This document shows, in pieces, positions 17,503 to 26,199 of a stretch of 64,000 nucleotides of DNA. Source of the stretch: Streptomyces albireticuli. Its GTDB lineage: Bacteria; Actinomycetota; Actinomycetes; Streptomycetales; Streptomycetaceae. Each line of letters opens with the position of its first letter. Positions within the stretch are counted from its first letter, which is position 1. The notes below the pieces were generated by a model, which had not been told where the DNA came from, made no database searches, and saw nothing but the letters and a program-made list of their open reading frames with translations. The stretch covers positions 496,001 through 560,000 of the forward strand of contig NZ_JAJQQS010000002.1 in assembly GCF_021228125.1 (NCBI RefSeq), in the 5' to 3' direction. Both the position numbers and the translations under genes were made by a program.

Positions 17503-18078
17503 GTGGGAGTCAGTCTCAGCAAGGGCGGCAACGTCTCGCTGACCAAGGCGGCCCCCAACCTGACCGCGGTCATCGTCGGTCTCGGCTGGGACGCCCGTAC
17601 CACCACCGGTACGGACTTCGACCTGGACGCCAGCGCGCTGCTGACGAACGACCAGGGCAAGGTCGCCAACGACCAGAACTTCGTCTTCTTCAACAACCTC
17701 AAGAGCCCCGACGGTTCCGTCGAGCACACCGGTGACAACCTCACCGGTGAGGGCGAGGGCGACGACGAGGCCATCAAGGTCAACCTGGCCGGGGTGCCCG
17801 CCGACGTCCACAAGATCGTGTTCCCGGTCTCGATCTACGAGGCCGAGGGCCGCCAGCAGAGCTTCGGTCAGGTCCGCAACGCCTACATCCGCGTCGTGAA
17901 CCAGGCCGACAACACCGAGCTCGCCCGCTACGACCTCAGCGAGGACGCCTCGACCGAGACCGCCATGGTCTTCGGCGAGCTGTACCGCAACGGCGCCGAG
18001 TGGAAGTTCCGGGCCATCGGCCAGGGCTATGCCTCGGGTCTGCGCGGCATCGCGCAGGACTTCGGCGTCAACGTCTGA
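17503..18078 (+). CDS. TerD family stress protein (first paralogue)
   Basis: This 191-aa cytoplasmic protein is a full TerD domain: [53 protein letters not shown], and the acidic calcium-binding loops typical of the family. TerD proteins bind Ca2+ and act in tellurite, phage and general envelope/osmotic stress responses; in Streptomyces they also influence development. The GTG at 17503 is preceded by ATGGAGGACTC, a good ribosome binding site; the ATG at 17434 has none. It is the first of a four-gene Ter block (two TerD, DUF475, TerA-like) and corresponds to SCO2368/2367. Confidence 0.92.
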   Translation: MGVSLSKGGNVSLTKAAPNLTAVIVGLGWDARTTTGTDFDLDASALLTNDQGKVANDQNFVFFNNLKSPDGSVEHTGDNLTGEGEGDDEAIKVNLAGVPADVHKIVFPVSIYEAEGRQQSFGQVRNAYIRVVNQADNTELARYDLSEDASTETAMVFGELYRNGAEWKFRAIGQGYASGLRGIAQDFGVNV

Positions 18079-18093
18079 CCGGCACACCGACGG

Positions 18094-18154
18094 CGTCCGG
18101 CGCCGCACGCCCGCCCATGGCACGGTCATGGGCACCGGCGTGCGGCGCCGGACG
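18094..18154 (+). terminator. 18-bp perfect inverted repeat between the terD genes
   Basis: CGTCCGGCGCCGCACGCC (18094-18111) and its exact complement (18137-18154) form a long stem around a 25-base loop that itself contains GCCCATG/CATGGGC. It lies between co-directional terD genes, so it may be a terminator, an attenuator or a processing/stability element that sets different levels of the two proteins. Confidence 0.65.
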
Positions 18155-18195
18155 TACATAGAGACCCTTTTCCAACCCGGGGAGGAACAGAAAAC

Positions 18196-18771
18196 ATGGG
18201 CGTCACGCTCGCCAAGGGAGGCAATGTCTCCCTCTCCAAGGCCGCACCGAACCTCACCAATGTGACCATCGGTCTCGGCTGGGACGCGCGCTCCACCACC
18301 GGAGCCCCCTTCGACCTCGACGCCAGCGCCCTGCTGTGCGCCTCGGGCCGGGTGCTGGGGGACGAGTACTTCGTCTTCTACAACAACCTCAAGAGCCCCG
18401 AGGAGTCCGTCGAGCACACCGGTGACAACCTCACCGGCGAGGGCGACGGCGACGACGAGTCGATCCTGGTCGACCTCACCAAGGTCCCGGCGGCCTGCGA
18501 CAAGATCGTCTTCCCGGTCTCCATCCATGACGCCGACGCCCGCGGCCAGAGCTTCGGCCAGGTCAGCAACGCCTACATCCGCGTCGTCAACCAGGCCGAC
18601 GGCTCCGAGCTCGCCCGCTACGACCTCAGCGAGGACGCCTCCAGCGAGACCGCGATGATCTTCGGCGAGGTCTACCGGTACGGCGGTGAGTGGAAGTTCC
18701 GAGCGGTGGGCCAGGGGTACGCGTCGGGCCTGCGGGGCATCGCTCTAGACTTCGGGGTCAACGTTTCGTAA
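18196..18771 (+). CDS. TerD family stress protein (second paralogue)
   Basis: The 191-aa protein is a tandem duplicate of the preceding TerD, of equal length and with long identical runs (e.g. [43 protein letters not shown]). The DLDASALL calcium-site motif is intact. Differences cluster in the first acidic loop, where [11 protein letters not shown] is replaced by [13 protein letters not shown] 18196 follows GGGGAGGAACAG. The 117-bp gap to the first terD contains an 18-bp hairpin. DUF475 follows 48 bp downstream. Confidence 0.93.
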   Translation: MGVTLAKGGNVSLSKAAPNLTNVTIGLGWDARSTTGAPFDLDASALLCASGRVLGDEYFVFYNNLKSPEESVEHTGDNLTGEGDGDDESILVDLTKVPAACDKIVFPVSIHDADARGQSFGQVSNAYIRVVNQADGSELARYDLSEDASSETAMIFGEVYRYGGEWKFRAVGQGYASGLRGIALDFGVNVS

Positions 18772-18819
18772 AGCCGCGCACCGCGCGGGGGACCCCGTAC
18801 TTACACGATTGGGTGGCCA

Positions 18820-19950
18820 GTGGTTCTGAAAACCTTCGGCTGGTCCTTTGGCGTCACCGCCCTGGGACTGGTTGCAGCGGTGTTCTACGGGGGGTGGGAA
18901 GCGTTCGGGATCGTCGCGATCCTCTCCATCCTCGAGATCTCCGTCTCCTTCGACAACGCCGTGGTCAACGCCGGAATCCTCCAGAAGATGAATGCCTTCT
19001 GGCAGAAGATCTTCCTCACCCTCGGCGTCCTGATCGCTGTCTTCGGTATGCGGCTCGTCTTCCCGGTGGTGATCGTGGCGATCAGCGCCAAGATCGGCCC
19101 CATCGAGGCGGTCGACCTCGCGCTGAACGAGAAGGAGCACTACCAGCAGCTGGTGACCGACGCCCACCCGGCCATCGCGGCCTTCGGTGGGATGTTCCTG
19201 CTGATGATCTTCCTCGACTTCATCTTCGAGGACCGTGACATCAAGTGGCTCGGCTGGCTCGAGCGGCCGCTGGCCAAGCTCGGCAAGGTCGACATGCTGT
19301 CGGTCTGCATCGCGCTGATCGTCCTGCTGGTCTCGGCGATGACCTTCGCCACGCAGGCGCACCAGCACGGCGGCGCACACGTCGACAAGGCGGCCACGGT
19401 GATGCTCGCGGGCATCGCGGGTCTGATCACCTATCTGATCGTCGGCGGGCTCTCCGGCTACTTCGAGGACAAGCTCGAGGAAGAGGAGGAGCGCGAGCAC
19501 GAGGCGGAGGAAGAGGCCAGGAAGGCCGGCAAGAAGAAGCCGGCGATACTGCTGGCCGGCAAGGCCGCGTTCTTCATGTTCCTCTACCTCGAGGTCCTGG
19601 ACGCGTCCTTCTCCTTCGACGGCGTCATCGGCGCCTTCGCCATCACCAACGACATCGTCCTGATGGCGCTGGGCCTGGGCATCGGTGCCATGTACGTACG
19701 TTCGCTCACGGTCTACCTGGTCCGCAAGGGAACCCTGGACGACTACGTCTATCTGGAGCACGGCGCGCACTACGCCATCGGCGCGCTGGCCGTGATCCTC
19801 ATGGTCAGCATCCGCTACGAGGTCCCCGAGATCGTCACCGGCCTCATCGGCGTGGGGCTCATCGGCTGGTCCTTCCTGTCCTCGGTGCGCCGCAACCGGG
19901 CCATCGCCAACGGTGCGGCTGACAAGGCGGAAGTCTCCGCCGGGGTGTGA
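18820..19950 (+). CDS. DUF475 family integral membrane protein (TerC-like)
   Basis: The 376-aa protein has about nine membrane helices and a highly charged cytoplasmic insert (KLEEEEEREHEAEEEARK, near residues 220-245). Paired motifs with acidic residues inside helices (EISVSFDNAVVNAG near residue 45 and EVLDASFSFDGVIGAF near residue 265) are shared with TerC, in which these positions are thought to bind metal. TerC-like proteins are proposed to sense or export metal ions and to cooperate with TerD at the membrane. Start GTG at 18820 (TGGCCAGTGGTTCTG) has little ribosome binding site. It corresponds to SCO2366. Confidence 0.9.
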   Translation: MVLKTFGWSFGVTALGLVAAVFYGGWEAFGIVAILSILEISVSFDNAVVNAGILQKMNAFWQKIFLTLGVLIAVFGMRLVFPVVIVAISAKIGPIEAVDLALNEKEHYQQLVTDAHPAIAAFGGMFLLMIFLDFIFEDRDIKWLGWLERPLAKLGKVDMLSVCIALIVLLVSAMTFATQAHQHGGAHVDKAATVMLAGIAGLITYLIVGGLSGYFEDKLEEEEEREHEAEEEARKAGKKKPAILLAGKAAFFMFLYLEVLDASFSFDGVIGAFAITNDIVLMALGLGIGAMYVRSLTVYLVRKGTLDDYVYLEHGAHYAIGALAVILMVSIRYEVPEIVTGLIGVGLIGWSFLSSVRRNRAIANGAADKAEVSAGV

Positions 19951-20048
19951 CCCTGGCACATTTGAGGAACGCTCTGATCGGGGCGGTCGTGAGGGTCACC
20001 TCACGGCCGCCCCTTTCGCGGTCGGCGCTCGAATGGGGTGGGGGTTTC

Positions 20049-20801
20049 ATGGCCATGGCGATCTGGGACAAGTTCCTCGGCGGCTGGGGACGGCCGAGCA
20101 CACAGCAGCTCGACTTCGGCGGCGCCAACGGCGCGGTCGAGCTCACCAAGCGTCATCCGACCTTCTCCCTCACCAAGCAGGGCGCCGTCACGGGAAACCT
20201 CCGGGTGAACCTCTCCTGGCGGATGCGCACCTCCTCGGACTTCGGCGAGCGGGCCTCGCTGAGCGAGGGCCTGCGCCACCCGCTGAGGAAGTTCCGGCCC
20301 GAGATGGTGCAGGCGCAGGGCCCGGCCTTCGTCAATGTGGACCTCGATCTCGCCTGTATGTACGAGCTCCAGGACGGCTCGAAAGGTGTGGTCCAGCCCC
20401 TGGGCTCCATACTGGGCAGCCTCAACAGTCCGCCGTACGTCCAGCTCAGCGGCGACGACCGGTTCGGCTCGGGCTCGGGCGAGACGATCTACGTCAACAT
20501 GGACCACCACGCCGAGATCAAGCGACTGCTGATCTTCGTCTATATCTATGACGGCACCCCGGCGTTCGACCGTACGCACGCGATGGTCACGCTCTACCCC
20601 GGCAACGGCCCCCGGATCGAGATCGCGCTCCACGAGCGCGCGCCGGAGGCCCGGTCGTGCGCCGTGGTGATGCTGGAGAACAACAAGGGTGAGGTCACGC
20701 TGCGGCGCGAGATGAAGTACGTGTACGGCTTCCAGGCGGAGCTGGACCGGCTGTACGGGTGGGGACTCCAGTGGGGGCGGGGGTACAAGACGAAGGTGTG
20801 A
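20049..20801 (+). CDS. TerA/TerD-like tellurium resistance protein
   Basis: The 250-aa protein begins MAMAIWDKFLGGWGRPSTQQ and has a TerD-superfamily beta sandwich: ELTKRHPTFSLTKQGAVTGN, DLACMYELQDGSKGVVQPLG and IYVYI-type strands (IFVYIYDGTPAFDR). Its two-domain character and the ending EVTLRREMKYVYGFQAELDR fit TerA-like proteins found beside TerD/TerC. A signal peptide is absent. The ATG at 20049 follows GGGGTGGGGGTTTC; the in-frame ATG at 19947 overlaps the DUF475 gene end and is less likely. Probably part of the same Ter stress response. Confidence 0.85.
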   Translation: MAMAIWDKFLGGWGRPSTQQLDFGGANGAVELTKRHPTFSLTKQGAVTGNLRVNLSWRMRTSSDFGERASLSEGLRHPLRKFRPEMVQAQGPAFVNVDLDLACMYELQDGSKGVVQPLGSILGSLNSPPYVQLSGDDRFGSGSGETIYVNMDHHAEIKRLLIFVYIYDGTPAFDRTHAMVTLYPGNGPRIEIALHERAPEARSCAVVMLENNKGEVTLRREMKYVYGFQAELDRLYGWGLQWGRGYKTKV

Positions 20802-20804
20802 GGG

Positions 20805-20936
20805 GGAGCCGAGCCCGGCCGGCGTTCGAGGGTCGGGGGCGGAGCCGCATATCGGATGCGGCGGGAAGGGGCGGGGCCGGGGCCGGCGCCGGGGCCCGGG
20901 CCGGGGCCGGGGAAAGGCCCCGCCGAGCCCCTTCCC
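20805..20936. repeat. Dispersed intergenic repeat remnant plus GGGCCG simple repeat, copy 5
   Basis: The block has GCCGGCGTTCGAGGGTCGGG, GGCGGAGCCGCATATCGGAT and GCGGGAAGGGGCGGGG, matching modules of the other copies in reversed order. It is followed by an irregular (GGGGCC)n run from about 20875 to 20920. It separates two convergent genes. Confidence 0.5.
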
Positions 20937-21869
20937 TCAGCGGTTCGACTGGAACTGCGGACCCTGCGGCGGCAGCCGGAACCCCGGATCCGGCACCGGC
21001 CGGGCCTGCGGATACCCATAGGCCGGCTGCGCCGCGGGCTGCTGCGGATACCCGTACGCGGGCTGAGCCGGCTGCGCGGGCAGCACCGGCGGAGCCGGCG
21101 GCATCGGAGGCGGCGGCGGATACCCGTACCCGGACTGCTGCTGCGGCACGGGGGGAGCGGGCTCGGGATCGGACGACGGGGAGGGTGAGGACGCGGGCGG
21201 GGGAGTGGACGTGGGCGTGGCCGCGGGCACGGTCGCGGGCTCGCCGGGCTCGCCGGGCTCCGGGACACCGGCCCCGGAATCCGTTCCGCCGTCGCCGCTG
21301 CCGGTCCCTCCGCCGTCCTCCTCGTCGACCGAGATCCCGAACTCCGTCGCCAGCCCCACCAGCCCGGACGCGTACCCCTGCCCGAGCGCCCGGAACTTCC
21401 AGCCGTCGCCGCGCCGGTAGAGCTCGCCGCAGATCATGGCGGTCTCCGAGCCCGTCTCCGGCCGGACCTCGAAGCGCGCGAGCGGTTCGTCGGCCCGGCC
21501 GCCGCCCGCCGCGGTGTCGTAGAGCAGGACGCACAGGTCGGGGACCAGCCCGAAGGGGCCGCCGTCCGCGGACGCGGCGAGCACGACGCGGTCGACGGCG
21601 GGCTCCAGCCCCGTGAGGTCGGCCTCGATCGCGTCCGTCGCGCCCTCGACCAGCCGCTTCTTCGCGAGGTGCCGGACGGCGCCGGAGGGGTGCCGGGGCT
21701 GGTTGTAGAAGACGAAGTCCTCGTCGGAGCGCACCCGGCCGCCGCCGTCCACCAGGAGTGCGGAGGCGTCCACGTCCGGGACGCCCGGCCCGGGGGTCCA
21801 GCGCAGTACGGCCCGTACGTTCCGGGCGTCCAGCGGGATGTTCGACCCCTTCGGCATGGCGTGCGTCAT
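20937..21869 (-). CDS. TerD domain protein with Pro/Tyr/Gln-rich C-terminal tail
   Basis: Residues 1-190 of this 310-aa protein are a TerD domain ([55 protein letters not shown]). From about residue 195 follows a low-complexity tail, first Ser/Gly/Pro/Glu-rich, then repeats of the kind PAYGYPQ (three or four copies). Such YGYP tails resemble those that mediate multivalent assembly or membrane proximity. The TerD half keeps the acidic residues. I start at ATG 21869 (MTHAMPKG), with GGAGGGCAGGATT upstream. It is transcribed against the other terD genes and divergently from the lyase gene. Confidence 0.87.
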   Translation of the reverse strand: MTHAMPKGSNIPLDARNVRAVLRWTPGPGVPDVDASALLVDGGGRVRSDEDFVFYNQPRHPSGAVRHLAKKRLVEGATDAIEADLTGLEPAVDRVVLAASADGGPFGLVPDLCVLLYDTAAGGGRADEPLARFEVRPETGSETAMICGELYRRGDGWKFRALGQGYASGLVGLATEFGISVDEEDGGGTGSGDGGTDSGAGVPEPGEPGEPATVPAATPTSTPPPASSPSPSSDPEPAPPVPQQQSGYGYPPPPPMPPAPPVLPAQPAQPAYGYPQQPAAQPAYGYPQARPVPDPGFRLPPQGPQFQSNR

Positions 21870-22174
21870 GCCGCAATCCTGCCCTCCCGTGCGGGCCGGG
21901 GACAACGCAGGTCCCACCCGACCGAAGGACGGCGGTGGGGGCGCGCGGGAGGAAATGGGGAGAGTGCCCCGGGTGGCACCTGGGAAAGCGACGGGGAGAG
22001 CCTTCGGGAGCGTGCCCGGGACGGCCGCCCGTCAGGACGAAGACGCGCAGTGTACCCATGCGGATGGCCAGATTTTCATGCGCTTGGGGAACTCTTGACC
22101 CGTCACCGGACGTACGATAATCGGCCACACTTCCGGCTGGACGGTCCGGTGGAACGTGGTAAACGGGGAGAGTA
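21870..22174 (+). promoter_or_regulatory. 305-bp divergent promoter region of the PRTase module
   Basis: TTGACC (22095-22100) and GATAAT (22116-22121) form a good vegetative-type promoter, with a 15-bp spacer, about 50 bases before the lyase ATG. The segment 21945-22085 is less GC-rich than the surroundings, contains no gene and no repeat I recognise. Confidence 0.5.
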
Positions 22175-23350
22175 ATGAGGCATTTCGAACACCTTGCGCC
22201 CTCGGTGCGGAATGGGCTGTTCCATAGAGAGCCCGGCGCGTTCGACGCCGACTCCCCGGCCCGTACGCTCGCGGTCGCCCTCGGCGCCACGCTCTACAGC
22301 CCCGCCACCCGCCCCGCCCTCGCCCACGACATCCGCAAGCAGGCCGAGCGCGGCGTGGTGTCCATGGTCCTCTGCCTGGAGGACTCGATCGGCGACGAAG
22401 AGGTGGAGAGCGCGGAGGAGAACCTCGTCCGCCAGTTCACGGAGCTCGACCGCCTTTCCGCCGACGGCCGGAGCCTGCCGCTCCTGTTCATCCGGGTCCG
22501 CGAACCCGAACAGATCACGGACCTCACGCACCGCCTCGGCCCCGCCGGACGCCTGCTCTCCGGCTTCGTCCTGCCGAAGTTCACGGAGGAGCGGGGCGTC
22601 CCCTTCCTCGAAGCGCTCGCCCTGGCCGAGAGCGAATGCGGGCGCAGGCTGTTCGCCATGCCCGTCCTGGAGTCCCCCGAGCTCCTCCACCTGGAGACCC
22701 GCACCGAGACGCTCGCCGGGATAGCGCGCACGGTCGACAAATACCGCGACCGGGTGCTCGCCCTGCGGCTCGGCGTGACGGACTTCTGCTCCGCGTACGG
22801 GCTGCGCCGGGCACCCGACATGACCGCCTACGACGTGCAGCTCGTCGCCTCCGTCATCGCCGACGTCGTCAACGTCCTCGGCCGGGCCGACGGCAGCGGC
22901 TTCACCGTCACGGGCCCCGTCTGGGAGTACTTCCGCCAGCACGAGCGGATGTTCAAGCCCCAGCTGCGCCGGACGCCCTTCGCCGGGCCGGCGGAGGAGC
23001 TGCGCACCGCCCTCATCGAGCACGACATGGACGGCCTGCTCCGCGAGATCCAGCTGGACCGGGCCAACGGGCTCCAGGGCAAGACCTGCATCCACCCCTC
23101 GCACGTCGCGCTCGTGCACGCGCTGTCCGTGGTCAGTCACGAGGAGTTCAGCGATGCCGAGGACATCCTGCGGCCGGAACGCGACGGCGGTGGAGTGATG
23201 CGCTCCGCGTACACGAACAAAATGAACGAAGTGAAGCCGCACCGGGCCTGGGCCGAGCGGATCATGCTGCGCGCCGAGGTGTTCGGTGTCGCGCGGGAGG
23301 ACGTGAGCTTTGTGGAGCTGCTGGCGGCGAGCGTGGGGGCGACGGCGTGA
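22175..23350 (+). CDS. CitE/HpcH-HpaI-like lyase of the Ter-associated module
   Basis: The 391-aa protein belongs to the HpcH/HpaI aldolase-citrate lyase (CitE) superfamily: VVSMVLCLEDSIGDEEVESA with the metal-binding acids, FVLPKFTE, ALRLGVTDFCSAYGLRR, and GLQGKTCIHPSHVALVHALS. CitE-like enzymes make or break C-C bonds adjacent to a carboxylate or CoA thioester with Mg2+. It begins a three-gene unit; its TGA overlaps the GTG of the next gene (GTGA). ATG 22175 follows GGGGAGAGTA. Genomic surveys of Ter systems list this lyase together with PRTases and a HAD phosphatase as a nucleoside-like metabolite pathway; the substrate is unknown. Confidence 0.85.
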   Translation: MRHFEHLAPSVRNGLFHREPGAFDADSPARTLAVALGATLYSPATRPALAHDIRKQAERGVVSMVLCLEDSIGDEEVESAEENLVRQFTELDRLSADGRSLPLLFIRVREPEQITDLTHRLGPAGRLLSGFVLPKFTEERGVPFLEALALAESECGRRLFAMPVLESPELLHLETRTETLAGIARTVDKYRDRVLALRLGVTDFCSAYGLRRAPDMTAYDVQLVASVIADVVNVLGRADGSGFTVTGPVWEYFRQHERMFKPQLRRTPFAGPAEELRTALIEHDMDGLLREIQLDRANGLQGKTCIHPSHVALVHALSVVSHEEFSDAEDILRPERDGGGVMRSAYTNKMNEVKPHRAWAERIMLRAEVFGVAREDVSFVELLAASVGATA

Positions 23351-26199
23351 CGTGGTCGGGACAGTGGGTGGCGGACCGGCTCGGGGTCGGGCTGGAGGGT
23401 GACCCGGAGCTGACGTCGCTGCTGGGCCTCGCGGTACGGAGGAACAAGAAGCGCGCCCACCTCCTCGTCTCCCACGTCCTCGGCAAGCACGTACCGGCGG
23501 CACCCTCCGCCGTCTACGGGTCCGGGGTGGGCCTCGGCCGCCGGGTCAGGGACCTGCTCGGCGACGAGGACGCGGCGCGGGCGGTCGTCCTCGGCTACGC
23601 GGAGACGGCGACGGGCCTGGGCCACGCGGTCGCGGACGGCCTGGCCCTCGCCCCGTACCTGCACTCCACGCGACGCCCGGTCGCCGGTGTCCGCCCGGTC
23701 GGCGGCTTCGAGGAGGAGCACAGCCACGCCACGTCGCACCTGCTGCTGCCGGAGGACCCGGAGCTGCTGGCGGGCGACGGGCCGCTGGTCCTGGTCGACG
23801 ACGAGTTCTCCACCGGCCGCACGGTCCTCAACACCATCACCACCCTCCACGCGAACTTCCCGCGCGAGCGGTACGTGGTCGTGGCCCTCGTCGATATGCG
23901 GAGCGCGGCGGACCGCGCCCACCTGGACGACTTCGCGACGGGCCTGGGCGCCCGCGTGGACCTGATAGCCCTCGCCTCCGGCACGGTGAGCCTGCCGGAG
24001 GGGGTGCTGGAACGGGGCCAGGAGCTGGTGGCCCGGCACGAGGCGCTCGCGGCGCTCGCGGAGCGGGGCGCGGTCGGGCGCGGTGGCGCCCTTCCGGCCG
24101 CCGCGGGGCCCCACCGCGTAGGCGGCTGGGTCTCCGCGAGCGGCGCGACGGTGCGTGCCCTGGACGTGTCCGGGCGCGAGGACGGCCGGTCCCTGGCGCA
24201 CGGAGGTGCCGATCCGGGCCTCGTGGGGCCTGAGAAGTCCCCCGGCGGTAGCGGTTCGGCGGCGCCGGGCGAGCCCCTGGAGGTGCTCCCGGACCGGTCC
24301 GGTGGCGGCCGTACAGGGTCGGCGGACGGCTCGTCGGCGCGCCCCGAGCGCCTGACCCGCGTCGACGTCGGCTGGCCCGAGGGGTTGCCCGACGGTGGCC
24401 GGCACGGGTTCACGCCCGGACACCGGGCGCGCCTGGAGGCCGCCCTGCCGGGCATGGCCGCCCGCGTCGCGGACGCGCTGGCCGCGGCGGGTGTGGTCGC
24501 CGGTGGTGGGGGCGTGGGTTCCGGTGAGTCGTCCGCGCCGGGCCCGGCCGCCCGTGTCGCGAACGCCGCTGCCACCCCCGGGGCGGCTTCGACCGGCCTG
24601 GCCACGGGCATGGACGCACCCCAAGGTGGCCCGACCGTGACCGGCGCCTCGCCGGCGCCGCGCCGCGTCCTCGTGCTCGGCAGCGAAGAGCTCATGTACG
24701 CGCCCCTCCGCCTCGCCGCCGCTCTCCAGGACGTGTTCCAGGAGACCCGCCCCGGCGCCACCGACGTCCGTTTCTCCACCACCACCCGCTCGCCCGTCCT
24801 CCCCGTCGACGACCCGGGGTACGCGATCCGGACCCGGATCGCCTTCCCCGCCCACGACGACCCGGCGGACGGCCCCGGCGAGCGTTACGCCTACAACGTC
24901 GCGGGCGCCGGCTTCGACGCCGTCGTGGCCGTCGTCGACTCGGCCGCCGACACCCCCCGACTCCACGCCCCCGGCGGCCTGCTGGACCGGCTCGGCGCCC
25001 ACACCGGGCACGTCGTGCTCGTAGCCGTCCCCTCCTACGCACCGGAGATCCACACCCCCATGCCCGAACCGCTCCGCGGCCCCGCCTTCTCCTCCTACGA
25101 CCCGGCCGACGTCGGCTGGCTGCTCCAGGACCTCTCGGACGTCTCCCTGGAGGCGCCCACCGAGGAGCGCGAGGAGGCCATCCAGAGCGGCGGCGCGCAC
25201 TACGCGGAGTCGCTGCCCGTCGAGTACCAGCCGAGCGCCGACTACCAGGCCCTCTTCCACGCCGCGCTCGACGCCTCCGCCGCCCGCATGGCCAGAGCCG
25301 TCGGCGTGGTCACCGAGACCGTGCTCGCCGAGCGGTCCCCCCGCCCGGTCCTGGTGTCGCTGGCCCGCGCCGGCACCCCCGTCGGCGTCCTGATGCGCCG
25401 CTGGGCCCGCCACGCCCACGGCCTCGACCTGCCGCACTACGCCGTCTCCATCGTCCGCGGCCGCGGCATCGACCCCGTCGCGCTGCGCTGGCTCGCCGCC
25501 CACCACGACCCCGCCGACGTCGTCTTCGTCGACGGCTGGACCGGCAAGGGCGCCATCACCCGCGAACTCGCCGAGGCGCTGCGCGGGTTCGACGGCTTCG
25601 ACCCGCGGATCGCCGTGCTCGCCGACCCCGGCCACTGCGTCGACACCTACGGCACCCGGGACGACTTCCTCATCCCCTCCGCCTGCCTCAACTCCACCGT
25701 CTCCGGCCTGATCTCCCGCACCGTGCTGCGCGCCGACCTCGTCGGCCCGCACGACTTCCACGGCGCCAAGTTCTACCGCGAGCTCGCCGGCGCCGATGTC
25801 TCCCGCGCCTTCCTCGACACCGTCGCCGCCCGCTTCGCCGAGGTCGAGGAGGACGTCGCCGCCGACGCCAAGGAGCTCGCCGCCGCCGACCGCGCCCCCA
25901 CCTGGGAGGGCTGGGCGGCCGTCGAGCGCATCAGCGAGGAGTACGGCATCCACGACGTGAACCTGGTCAAGCCCGGCGTCGGCGAGACCACCCGCGTCCT
26001 GCTCCGCCGGGTCCCCTGGAAGATCCTCGCCCAGCGCGGCGCCGGTGCCGACCTGGACCACGTCCGGCTGCTCGCCGAGCAGCGCGGCGTCCCCGTGGAG
26101 GAGGTGGACGGCCTGCCGTACAGCTGCGTCGGCCTGATCCACCCCCGCTACACCCGCGGCGCGACCGGCGCCGACGGCAAGGCGGTGACGGCGCCGTGA
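23347..26199 (+). CDS. Fused PRTase_2-TRSP-PRTase_1-PELOTA protein
   Basis: This 950-aa protein joins parts often encoded separately. Residues about 1-235 are a phosphoribosyltransferase with the PRPP loop VLVDDEFSTG (148-157). Residues 235-440 are a Gly/Ala/Pro-rich linker. TRSP domain follows (about 440-545; TTRSPVLPVDDPGY, TRSP at 480-483). A second PRTase of the PF11202 (StiP) type spans about 555-860 with VDGWTGKG at 728-735. The C-terminus (about 865-945: VLLRRVPWKILAQ ... DGLPYSCVGLIHP) is a PELOTA RNA-binding fold. Start GTG 23347 overlaps the lyase TGA. Such enzymes are proposed to ribosylate a base-like precursor in Ter-linked stress systems. Confidence 0.85.
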   Translation: MTWSGQWVADRLGVGLEGDPELTSLLGLAVRRNKKRAHLLVSHVLGKHVPAAPSAVYGSGVGLGRRVRDLLGDEDAARAVVLGYAETATGLGHAVADGLALAPYLHSTRRPVAGVRPVGGFEEEHSHATSHLLLPEDPELLAGDGPLVLVDDEFSTGRTVLNTITTLHANFPRERYVVVALVDMRSAADRAHLDDFATGLGARVDLIALASGTVSLPEGVLERGQELVARHEALAALAERGAVGRGGALPAAAGPHRVGGWVSASGATVRALDVSGREDGRSLAHGGADPGLVGPEKSPGGSGSAAPGEPLEVLPDRSGGGRTGSADGSSARPERLTRVDVGWPEGLPDGGRHGFTPGHRARLEAALPGMAARVADALAAAGVVAGGGGVGSGESSAPGPAARVANAAATPGAASTGLATGMDAPQGGPTVTGASPAPRRVLVLGSEELMYAPLRLAAALQDVFQETRPGATDVRFSTTTRSPVLPVDDPGYAIRTRIAFPAHDDPADGPGERYAYNVAGAGFDAVVAVVDSAADTPRLHAPGGLLDRLGAHTGHVVLVAVPSYAPEIHTPMPEPLRGPAFSSYDPADVGWLLQDLSDVSLEAPTEEREEAIQSGGAHYAESLPVEYQPSADYQALFHAALDASAARMARAVGVVTETVLAERSPRPVLVSLARAGTPVGVLMRRWARHAHGLDLPHYAVSIVRGRGIDPVALRWLAAHHDPADVVFVDGWTGKGAITRELAEALRGFDGFDPRIAVLADPGHCVDTYGTRDDFLIPSACLNSTVSGLISRTVLRADLVGPHDFHGAKFYRELAGADVSRAFLDTVAARFAEVEEDVAADAKELAAADRAPTWEGWAAVERISEEYGIHDVNLVKPGVGETTRVLLRRVPWKILAQRGAGADLDHVRLLAEQRGVPVEEVDGLPYSCVGLIHPRYTRGATGADGKAVTAP

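Noticed and set aside
22636..23346. Upstream open frame that would extend the PRTase protein to 1187 aa
   Set aside because: It overlaps the CitE-like gene almost fully in another frame; the GTG at 23347 overlapping the lyase TGA gives the expected coupled start and a normal N-terminus.
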